Assembly (NCBI GenBank): GCA_043228905.1
Contig: JBHGNT010000017.1
Span: 4,092,001-4,156,000, forward strand
DNA from: Azolla caroliniana
Taxonomy: Eukaryota > Polypodiophyta
Direction: 5' to 3'
DNA: 64,000 nucleotides
Part shown: positions 30,403 through 40,200 of the stretch, piece after piece
Position numbering within the stretch: position 1 is the stretch's first letter
Layout: each line of letters starts with the position of its first letter
Position numbers and translations under genes: made by a program
The notes under the pieces: model-generated
Told to the model about the DNA's origin: nothing
Seen by the model: the letters and a program-made list of their open reading frames with translations, nothing else
Database searches by the model: none

Positions 30403-32850
30403 ATGGATAGAGGCATGGCGAGCTCGCTTCCAACAGAGAAGCTCGACAGAACCAACTACGTGTCTTGATCCTACAAGATGCACCAGTACTTGCTCGGGCA
30501 CGGCTACTGGAGTTATGTCGAAGGAGCTAATGACGCGGCACCCGAATCGACACATAGAGACTTCTCGTTGTGGGAGCAATCGGCGAGCAGGGTATTATAC
30601 TGCTTCGCGTCGTGTGTGGGCGAACAGCTATTGAGCTATGTTCGGGATGCAAAGACGCCGAAGGGTGCGTGGGAAAATCTGAAGAAGATTTTCGCCGCGA
30701 GCACCACAGCCAGGAAGCTTCAGCTCCTACAGGAGTTGAGCAACCTACGACAACGCGACCTGTCGGTGGCGGACTATACTTCGAAGATCAAGGATATCTG
30801 CGACTCCCTCGCCTCCATAGAGGTGAACATCGAGGAGAGCGAGATGGTCCAGATCTGTCTCGGAGGTTTGGCGTCGAAGTTCGGAGCGTTCCGAACGGCT
30901 GTGTGTACCCGTGAGAATACGTCGTCCTTTTTCGACTTACAGTCAATGCTCCTGGTAGAGGAGAACCACACGGATGCGTCTACAAACACGCACACCCATA
31001 GCAGAATGGTGTACACGGAGGGAGATAGGCCCCGTGGACGTGGAGGATGAGGCGAGTTAGCGCGCAATGGAGGCGGCCGACAAGATCAAGGAAGGAGGCA
31101 CCGAAGTGAGGGGCTTTCCTTGGGGTTTAAGAAAGCACTAGGGGAGTGTTCATTTGTGGGGGGGAGCTCTTGTAGTAGATCAAAATGATTGGAGCTCACT
31201 GGCGATGAAGGATTTTGTGACTGTGGAGTTTTACGTAGTGTTGAGAGACAAACTCAACATCGGCCGGATCGGCTGAAGAAGCCGAGGACCAGATCGGTTG
31301 GGCAACTCCGGACCCTCCGGAAACAGGGGGAGTCAAAGCGATGAGGACTGGCAAGGGAAGGCCATCGCGGAGTGCTGGTACTGTGGCAAGAAAGGCCACA
31401 GGGAAAGTGAGTGCTGGAAGAAGCACGCCGATTCGGAGAGAACCGGCTCCAGAAACGGCTCCGGACATATCGACAAGGGAAATCGGCAGCGATTGCACTA
31501 CACCGAAGACTCCGGGAGAGCCGGAGAAGGGTTTGCCTTCGTGACAAGACAAGAAGCAAACTCAATGAAACAGACCACCCCGAGATCGGACGAGGTGTGG
31601 TACGTAGACTCCGGCGCGTCAAACCACATGACGAGCCATAAGGAGTGGTTCTCGTACATTGAAAAACCGATACAACCTGGAGTAGTCGCAATTGGAGACG
31701 ACACTCCGCATCCAATCGCGAATGTCGGAGAAGTTTTCCTTAGCCATGTCAGGCAGAAAGGGAAACTCATGAACGTACTACATGTTCCGACAATCACGAA
31801 GAACTTGGTCTCGGTCGGACAGATCGTCGACCAAGGGATGGAGGTTCGGTTTACACACCTCGGGTGCTTCATTGAGGAAGAAGGTCGGGTTATTGCGCAA
31901 GGGCGCAGAGACGGGAGGATGTTCATCCTCGATTCCACTAACGGCGGCACCGCAATGTTTGCGAAGGGACAAAAATCCGAGTCGGACATCGACTTGTGCA
32001 CAAACGGATAGGCCACGTCAACTACCAGCGGCTTCAAGACCTGCAATCGAAACAAGTGGTGTTCGGATTGCCCAAATTTAGTGGCCGAAAGGCACAAATT
32101 TGTGAAGCATGCCAACTCGGGAAGCAACACCGACTTCCTTTCCCAAACGAGCGAAACCGGAGCCGGAACAAGCTCGACCTTATACACTCCGATGTATGGG
32201 GGCCAGCACAAAACATTAGTCTTGGCGGGAGCCGTTATTTCGTCTCCTTTATCGACGACCACACGCGGCACACGTGGATCTACCTCATTGAGAGGAAGAG
32301 CGAAGTCTTCGACTATTTCCGGGACCTCAAAGGGTTCGTGGAAACGGAAACGGGACGAAAGATCAAGTGCCTGCGGTCGGATGGCAGGAAAGAGTACTTT
32401 TCTGGTCAATTCAACGGTTATCTACAACAAATGGGAATTCGGCGCGAATTCAATTGTAGATACACGCCGGAGCAGAACGGTGTGGCCGAGAGGAAGAATC
32501 GGTCAGTTGTGGAAGCGGCACGGGCAATGTTGGAGGAGAAGAGCTTGCCCAAGTTCTACTGGGCCGAGGCGGTAAGGACCGCGGTATACATCCAGAACCG
32601 GATCGGAGACAAAGTGTCGGCGCACGAGCTATATTTCGGAACGAAGCCGAACTTGCGACACTTGAGGGTGTTCGGTAGCATTGCGTATGTGCATGTACCG
32701 AAGGAGAAAAGGAGGAAGTTGGACGCAAAGGCCGAGAAATGCATCTTGGTCGGTTACTCGGACGAGCAAAAGGGTTATAAGTGTTATAACCCTCACACCA
32801 AACAAGCGCGTGTTAGCCGCGACGTTGTGTTTGACGAGTCCGCGTCCTGA
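30403..32850 (+). pseudogene. Gag-protease-integrase of copia element B
   Basis: Gag starts at ATG 30,403 (MDRGMASSLPTEKLDR). A TGA at 30,466 replaces the Trp of NYVSWSYK-type sequence; another TGA is at 31,048. A 193-bp insertion at 31,110-31,302 shifts the phase by one, exactly as its length predicts. After it come the zinc knuckle CWYCGKKGHRESEC, protease (YVDSGASNHMTSH) and the pre-integrase domain. One deleted base near 31,998, within the WHKRIGH motif, shifts the frame again. The integrase core follows (CEACQLGKQH, HSDVWGP, FIDDHTRHTW, CLRSDG, GVAERKNR) down to VSRDVVFDESAS, then TGA at 32,848. The rest of the polyprotein continues in the next phase. Confidence 0.88.
31110..31302 (+). 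repeat. 193-bp templated insertion copied from the element's own 5' junction
   Basis: These 193 bp are identical to 29,763-29,955, which span the LINE-1 flank (129 bp) and the first 64 bp of the 5' LTR. The copy lies inside gag in the same orientation, 1,347 bp downstream. Removing it restores the gag phase exactly. Confidence 0.93.
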
Positions 32851-35135
32851 TACCAGCCCCCGACTCCAATCCGAGTTCTGACGATGAGGTCAGCGAGGCC
32901 GAGATGCCTCCGGATGAGACCGAAATCGAGACCCGCGAAGAGAGTCCGATTTCACTCCGTTTAAGTGGACCGATTGGACGACTGAGTCGGTACGATCAGT
33001 CCGATGAAGAGCCGGCGAGTAGTGGAGACTCGGCCGTGCATTCCCCGCGCAGGAAGCCGAGGAGACGGCTTATGCGCAAAGAGAAAGGGAAGAAGAAGGT
33101 GTCGGATCGCGGCACTGATAGGAACGAGTCAGACCGATGCGAGTCCGACTCCGAGGGAACCGGTGACGGGTCTTTAAAGGTGAAGTCCGCGTCGACCGAG
33201 AAGGCCTAGACATCGGCTAATGTGAGATTACGCCGATCTACCCGCCAGAAGAATCTTGTTTTGTGGTTCGGATACAACGAGTACATGGCGCATCATTATG
33301 CGTACATGACCCGTGTAGCGGAAGTGCGTGAGCCGGAGAGCTACGCAGAAGCAGCTAACGACGCGAATTGGCGTGCCGCAATGGAGGAAGAGATGCACGC
33401 ATTGGCGGAGAACGAGACATGGGACCTGGTTGACGCACCAAGAGGGGTAAAACCGATTAGGTGTAGGTGGGTGAACAAGTTCAAGTACAACACCGATGGC
33501 TCGGTCAACCGGTACAAGGCTCGGCTAGTGGCAAAGGGCTACGCGCAGAAACACGACATCGACTACGATGAGACATTTGCGCCGGTCGCGAAAATGACGA
33601 CCGTCCGTGTTTTGCTCGCAGTAGCTGCGGTGAAGGGGTGGCACTTACATCAGATGGATGTAAAGAATGCGTTCCTGCAAGGTAACCTTGAGGAACAGGT
33701 GTACATGGTACAGCCCCCCGGATTTCACTCTGGAACGAACTCCTCGGCAGTATGCCGACTGAAGAAGTCCCTTTACGGACTGAAGCAAGCCTCGCGTGCC
33801 TGGAACGCGAAGATCACACAACAACTGCGTCGGATGGGCTTCGTCACGTCAAAATCGGACTCTTCCCTGTTCATCCGGAAAGGTCGACTCGGACCGGTTA
33901 GTATTTTACTATATGTTGATGACTTGGTCATCACCGGCGCCGACCTAGGTGAAATCGACCGCGTGGAGCTCCAGCTTGCGGCATCGTTCGACATGAAGGA
34001 TCCAGGGGACCTTCATTACTTCCTCGGGATCGAAGTGATCCATACCCCCGAAGGCATATTGATCAGCCAACGTCATTATGTGCTGAGTATGCTCTTCAAA
34101 TTCGGGATGGCCGACTGTAAGTCTGTCTCGACTCCTCTGGACAGAACCGTCAAGCTTCGTCCCGATACGGGAAAGGTATGTGATCCGACGAGGTTCCGTC
34201 AAATTGTCGGAAGCCTCATCTACTTGACCATCACCCGACCCGACCTCAATTATCCAGTCTGAGTGATCAGTCAGTTCATGGCGCAACCTACCGAGGAGCA
34301 CCTTCAGTGTGCGCAATGCATACTTCGGTATGTCAACGGCACTAAGGATCAGGGACTGCTATATCGGACCGGTGCAGCCGCGCAGTTAGTCGGCTACACC
34401 GATTCTGATTGGGCTGGCAACGCCGCCGATCGCCGATCCACGTCCGGATACGCGTTCTCCCTCGGGAGTGCCGCGATCGCGTGGAGCAGTAAGAAGCAGC
34501 CGACAGTTGCATTGTCGAGCACCGAAGCTGAGTACCGAGGAGCGGTTGTCGCGACATGCAAAGCCATATGGTTGAAGCAGCTACTTAAGGACCTGCAAGA
34601 GGAGGTGTCAGATCCGACGACGATCTACTGCGACAACCTCAGCAACGTCCAGCTCGCAAAAAACCCCGTTTTCCATGCACGGACCAAGCACATTGAGGTG
34701 CACTACCATTTCGTCCATAAGCGTGTCCTTTCCGGTGAAGTCGAACTTCAGTACGTTCCGACGGATCGGCAAACTGCCGACATCTTCACCAAGCCTCTTG
34801 GTCTGGACAAGTTGCGGCAATTCTCAAGTGCGCTCGGATTGCGTCACCTCGACGTGCCAAACTTGAGGGGGAGAACAGTCCCAAACGACCAAGCAAGGCA
34901 GCAGGAAAGGAGCGGAGACCGTGACATCGAGTCGGTTGACTCGGTTGTCGAGTTCGACTTCGGATCAGCTGAAGAAGCCGAGGGTAGACCCGCGGAAAAT
35001 TCCGGAAGCGGACAGAAGGGGAGCAGCCGAAGGAGAGAGCCGAAGCCAACCACTCATGGGGAAGATGACGCCATCGAGACCGAGAAGACCGAAGACAAGT
35101 TGGAGACAGCCAACTCGGACGAGAGCGAAAACTGA
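32851..35135 (+). pseudogene. RT-RNase H of copia element B with C-terminal extension
   Basis: A hinge rich in Asp, Glu and Arg leads through a TAG at 33,207 into RT: MEEEMHALAENETWDLV, DYDETFAPVAKM, QMDVKNAFLQGNL, the catalytic LLYVDDL, and YFLGIEV. A TGA at 34,260 interrupts after TITRPDLNY. RNase H follows: GYTDSDWAG, STSGYAFSLGS, STEAEYRGAV, CDNLSNVQLAKNP and TKHIEVHYHFV. Classical copia polyproteins end soon after this. Here the frame runs on about 90 residues past an internal polypurine tract, rich in Glu, Asp, Ser and Arg, ending at 35,135. Confidence 0.88.
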
Positions 35136-35393
35136 TCGGAGGTAGCCGAGTTGGTTCGGATGTTTGATTCAGATACACTGAATCAACCGAGGCCCAAGCG
35201 GAAGAAAAGGCAGCCGGAGAAGCGTCAACACCGCAACAGCAAAAGAGCTGATAAGGGCCACATGAGCAGACAAGCCGACCGGAAGGGTCGAAGCGCGCGG
35301 AGTCGAATAGGTCATGGAGCGCGAGTGAGGCGTGAAGCCAAGAGGAACCGGAGCTCTGAGCCCGAAGATCCTCAAGTTGAGCTTGAGGGGGAG
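34861..35393 (+). other. Duplicated polypurine tract flanking a 508-bp extension, copia element B
   Basis: ACTTGAGGGGGAG lies at 34,861-34,873, right after the RNase H end, and CTTGAGGGGGAG at 35,382-35,393, directly before the 3' LTR. Between them are 508 bp with partly open, highly charged coding sequence. The first tract could act as a second plus-strand primer; the extension has no recognised homology. Confidence 0.65.
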
Positions 35394-35610
35394 TGTTGAG
35401 AGACAAGCTCAACATCGGCCGGATCGGCTGAAGAAGCCGAGGACCGGATCGGTTGGGACCGATCGGTTAGGCCGAATGCGTAAACCGGTACGCAAACCGG
35501 TGCGTAGGTAGGGCCGGATCGGTGCGTAAACCGGGAGGCCGTTAGGAAAGATATTCCGTGAGGAATATATTTGGGAGTTAGTGTAGGAGCTCTTAATGAG
35601 CATTGAAGTA
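35394..35610 (+). repeat. Truncated 3' LTR of copia element B
   Basis: This repeats the first half of 29,892-30,330 and ends after CATTGAAGTA. It then passes into a short TCCTCACCAAA direct repeat (35,611 and 35,630) and LINE-2. The right half of the LTR and any target duplication are lost. Confidence 0.88.
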
Positions 35611-36681
35611 TCCTCACCAAAATCATGCATCCTCACCAAATAATAGTGGACTCAACGGGCATCCTTGTCTAAGTGATCTTTTCAATGGTATTGCCTTGGT
35701 AACTCCACCATTTAACATAACGTGTGAGACTGCACCTAATCCCACCAACAACGATATTTGAGACATCCTTTCCCCAAAACCCATATGAGACATAAGTTGA
35801 GTAATAAAAGACCAACTTACATGATCATATGCCTTCTCGATGTCAAGTTGTATCATTACAATTTGTTGTTTGGATTCCTTTGCATAATCCACTGCCATTT
35901 GCACATTCAAAATATTATGCAGGATGTCCCTTCCCTTAATAAACCCATATTGCATTGGATGGACCATAGACGACATAACCTTTTGAAGTCTATTTGCAAT
36001 TACTTTGGCAAAATTCTTATACATCCCACCCATTAATGATATCGGTCTCCATTGAGCAAAAGATGTAGGAGATGTAACTTTTGGTATAAGTTTAACCAGA
36101 CCAAGTTTCCATGAATCGAGCATTTTACCAGAACTCCATATTTCTTGGAATATCATTGTTAGAGGGGCTTTGAGTTCATGTAAAAAGGCTTTAAAAAACT
36201 CATTTGTAATGCCATCCCAACCCATTAATGATATCGGTCTCCATTGAGCAAAAGATGTAGGAGATGTAACTTTTGGTATAAGTTTAACCAGACCAAGTTT
36301 CCATGAATCGAGCATTTTACCAGAACTCCATATTTCTTGGAATATCATTGTTAGAGGGGCTTTGAGTTCATGTAAAAAGGCTTTAAAAAACTCATTTGTA
36401 ATGACATCCCAACCCGGGCTTTTATCACTTGCACGATGTGATAATACATATTCCACCTCCTCCTCCTTTATATCCTCCTCCAATGCAATCATGTCATGTT
36501 GCCCACCATTCACCTGGACTGAGTTAAATAGCATCGATTACGCTTGTGTTATATGCCATCATTCATAATACAATCTTACCCTAAAAGATTTGTGAAATGT
36601 TTAACACAATTATCAATAATCACTTGTGGGTTTGTATTCAAAGTTCCATCAATCTCTACATTTACCACATTCATTCTAGCA
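35611..36681 (-). pseudogene. LINE-2 (L1-type) reverse transcriptase
   Basis: On the minus strand an open frame of about 300 codons (from about 36,534) reads EEEVEYVLSHRASDKSPGWD, a PGPDG-like L1 motif. Then follow NEFFKAFLHEL, KLGLVKLIPKV, QWRPISLM, VIANRLQKV, QYGFIKGRDILHNI, MIQLDIEKAYDHVSW and LRQGCPLSPLLF, the classic non-LTR RT blocks. The frame is cut before the catalytic FADD block by the junction with copia element B. A 192-bp segment is duplicated in frame. The PGPDG-region sequence clearly differs from LINE-1, so it is another family. It continues at 42,198 beyond copia element C. Confidence 0.88.
36031..36414. repeat. In-frame 192-bp tandem duplication in LINE-2 RT
   Basis: Two near-identical 192-bp units (36,031-36,222 and 36,223-36,414) each encode the 64 residues from GWD(V/G)ITNEFF to QWRPISLM on the minus strand. 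Only one or two bases differ near the unit ends. Confidence 0.93.
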
Positions 36682-36686
36682 TGAGA
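36682..36686. repeat. Target-site duplication of copia element C (left)
   Basis: TGAGA here matches TGAGA at 42,198-42,202 exactly, immediately outside the two LTRs. Confidence 0.92.
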
Positions 36687-37189
36687 TGTTAAGAAAACGT
36701 GAAGAAGGCACTCGGGCTCTTCTTATGTGCGCGGCGGATCGTAGTGTGCTGGATCGTTAGCGTGCTCTAAACAGACAGAGAAAGGAAAGGGGACTTACCT
36801 CTGTAGTAGCAAAATGGTTTTCTTCTATTACATGTAGAGCTCAACTTGCTCTCGTCAGTCTTCTGGTCTCTCACTCTCTCTCAGAGTTCTCTACTCACTA
36901 TTCTCTATTTTTTCTTACTACTTACTTCCTATTCACTCTCACTTACTTTTACCTAAGTCATAAGTTATTGCACATGCAGCTAATTAGCTGCCAGTAGCTA
37001 ATTAGTTGTCAGTCGCTAAATAGCTGTTCACTAGCTAATTAGCTGTCACTAGCTAAATAGCTGTTCAGTCGCTAATTAGCTGTCCATAGCTAAATAGCTG
37101 TTTTACCTTTTTGTTCACTAGTAGCTAAATAGCTACTATAGCTTATTTCTCATAAGCATCACATACCATGTTGAGCTTGCTTCTCAACA
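36687..37189 (-). repeat. 3' LTR of copia element C
   Basis: This 503-bp LTR matches 41,695-42,197. On the plus strand it starts TGTTAAGAAAACG and ends CTTCTCAACA. Between about 36,977 and 37,105 it holds an array of AGCTAATTAGCTG and AGCTAAATAGCTG units, many of them palindromic. Confidence 0.95.
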
Positions 37190-37201
37190 CTCCCCCTCAA
37201 G
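37190..37201 (-). other. Polypurine tract of copia element C
   Basis: On the minus strand CTTGAGGGGGAG directly precedes the LTR start TGTTGAGAAGC. It closely matches the tracts of copia elements A and B. Confidence 0.9.
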
Positions 37202-37229
37202 CTCAACTTATTCTTGCTTGAGGTTCTCT

Positions 37230-40200
37230 TCAATCTTCTTTTCCATTTTGCTTTTTAGCCATCTCATCAATGTTTACAACTCCCATCATGTTCCGAAACT
37301 GTGTATGCTTTTCCACACTCAATCCCTTCGTAAGGATATCAGCAACCTGCTGATTTGTATTCACATACACCAGATCAACTTCACCTTCCATCACTTTTTC
37401 TCTAACAAAGTGATAATGCACCTCAATGTGCTTTGTTCTTGCATGGAACACTGGGTTCTTTGCAAGCTGAATGCTGCTCATATTGTCACACCAGATTGTG
37501 ACAGCACCATCTATATATACTCCCAGATCAGCAAGCAGTCTTCTGATCCATACTTCTTCACATGTGGCTATTGCAGCCCCTCTATACTCAGCTTCTGTAC
37601 TGGACAATGCAACAGTAGCCTGTTTCTTGCTACTCCATGAAATTCCTGCACTTCCCAAGGTAAACATGTATCCACTTGTGGATCTCCTGACTGTTTGGCT
37701 TCTAGCCCAATCAGCATCTGTATATCCTTCCAGATTTATGTCCAAATCAGCCCTGTAAAACAATCCATAGTTCTGAGTAGCTTTTACATACCTCAGAATT
37801 CTTCTAATGCAGTCCAAATGTGGCTTTGTTGGCTGTTGCATAAACTGGCTGACTAATCCAACAGCATAGCTCAAATCAGGTCTTGTTATAGTCAAATAAA
37901 TAAGGCTGCCCACCATAGACCTGTACATGTTTACATCTTCTATCTTGGCTCCCAAATCAGCCCTCAACTTGCAGTTTTTATCAAGTGGTACAGCAATAGG
38001 TTTGCATCCAAGCATACCATACTTTTTCAACATAGTTGTTGCATACTGTTTTTGCAACATACATATACCACTTTCAGATCTGATGATTTCAATACCAAGA
38101 AAATATCTCAGATCTCCCAAATCTTTCATATGAAACTGCATTTCCAGATTTTTTTTCAACTTTCTTATTTCATCCACGGAATCTCCTCCAATAATCAAAT
38201 CATCTACATAAATCAGAATAATAACAATGCAATCATTTTCACTTTTTACATACAAAGAAGGATCAGCTTTTGACATTTTGAAACCAAGATTTTTCAGAGA
38301 ATCTGAAAGTTCTCTGTGCCATGCTCTTGGTGCCTGTTTCAGTCCATAGAGAGCTTTTTTCAGCTTACATACATAATCAGGTTGTTTCTTATCTTCAAAA
38401 CCTGGTGGTTGACTCATATACACTTCTTCTTCCAAGTTACCATGTAAAAAAGCATTTTTTACATCCATGTGATGCAAAATCCATTTTCTGGCTGCTCCTA
38501 CAGCAAGTAGTGTTCTCAAGGTTGCCATCTTTGCAACCGGTGCAAAAGTCTCATCATAATCAATCCCTTGCATCTGAGCATATCCTTTTGCAACCAATCT
38601 TGCTTTATGTCTACTTACATTCCCATTGGAGTCATGCTTTGTCTTGTAGACCCATTTGCAGCCTACCACATTTTTCTCTTTTGGTAACTTCACTAAATCC
38701 CACGTTTTGTTCTCAGCCAATGCATCAATCTCTTCTTGCATTGCATCCATCCATTTCTTCTCAGATTTTGCTTCTTCGAAGTTGTTTGGGTCAGGGATCT
38801 GTACCACCTTAGACATGTATGCATAATGCATAGCCATGTATGTATCATACCCAAATCTTTCCACAGTCTTTTTCTCTCTATCTGATCTTCTCAGTTTCTG
38901 ATTTGCATTCTTTATTGCCTTTTCCATACCAGGGATTTTCATTTCTTGTATTCCAAGGAAATCATCCAAAGACATATCTGAATCTTCATCTTCCATGTTT
39001 TTTGATAGGTCATCCGGGATTTCATACTCTGGCATTTTCTGTTTTCCTTTTTTGTCATCAGATTTTTTCTGTCCAGTTTTTCCACTCCATGAATTTGAAT
39101 CAGATTTACCATCTGAGCTTTTTGATGGTCCAGAACATTCTGTTGATGTTGGACTTTGCTGTCCAACCTTGTCTCCATCTCTGTGACAGTCTTCTACATT
39201 TTCTGATCTGTCTTTGTCTTCATTTTGACAGTCTTCATCAGTCTCTAGATTCTGTTTTGGGCTGTACCAACTAGCCAACTCATCAAATATCACATCTCGA
39301 CTTGTCACAATCTTTTTAGTCACAGGGTTATAACATCTGTACCCTTTTTGTTCTTCTGAATATCCAACAAAGATACATTTTTCTGCTTTTGGATCCAACT
39401 TACTTCTTACTTCTGCAGGCACATGTACATATGCAAGGCATCCAAACACTTTCAAGTGTTGTAAGCTAGGCTTCCTGCCATAAAAACACTCTTCAGGAGT
39501 TGCCTCATGTACTCCTGATGTAATACATCTATTTAAAATGTAATTTGCTGTATTTACAGCTTCTGCCCAATAGTATAATGGCATGTTCTTCTCAGTCATC
39601 ACTGCCCTTGCTATGTTCACCAAAGTTCTGTTTTTCCTCTCAGCCACTCCATTTTGCTGTGGAGTATATCGGCATGTGAACTGTCTTCTTATTCCCTGAT
39701 TACACAAAAAATCAGAAAATTCATTGGAGAAATACTCTCCTCCTCCATCAGATCTCAAACATTTTATCCTAGTACCAGCCTGCTTTTCTACCATGCATTT
39801 AAACTTACGAAAACAGTCAAATACTTCACTTTTCTCCTTCATGAAGTACACCCATGTCTTCCGTGAACAATCATCAATAAATGTAACATAAAATCTGCAT
39901 CCACCAATAGATGCATTCTTTGTTGGTCCCCATACATCTGTATGTACCAAATCCAACAGATTTTTGCTTACATGTCTCTCATGAGGGAATGGCAACCTGT
40001 TTTGCTTACCATATTGACATGCTTCACATACTTTTCCCATTTCACACTTTTTCAAGTTTGGCAGTCCAGCCACTGCATCTTTTCTCAACATATTCTTTAA
40101 TGTTTGCATACTTATATGGCCAATCCTTTTATGCCACATTTCCACATCTGAGATTACACTCGTTCCATTTGCAAACATGGCTGAAATCTGTTTGGGCATT

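Larger units (their letters stand above)
29892..35610 (+). mobile_element. Ty1/copia element B, nearly full length, 3' LTR truncated
   Basis: This plus-strand copia element lies in LINE-1. It has a 439-bp 5' LTR, an initiator-Met primer-binding site, gag, protease, integrase, RT, RNase H, an unusual 3' extension and a polypurine tract. The 3' LTR stops after about 217 bp where LINE-2 sequence begins. Several point lesions and a 193-bp templated insertion in gag inactivate it. It is related to copia element A (similar gag start, zinc knuckle and double polypurine tract). Confidence 0.9.
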
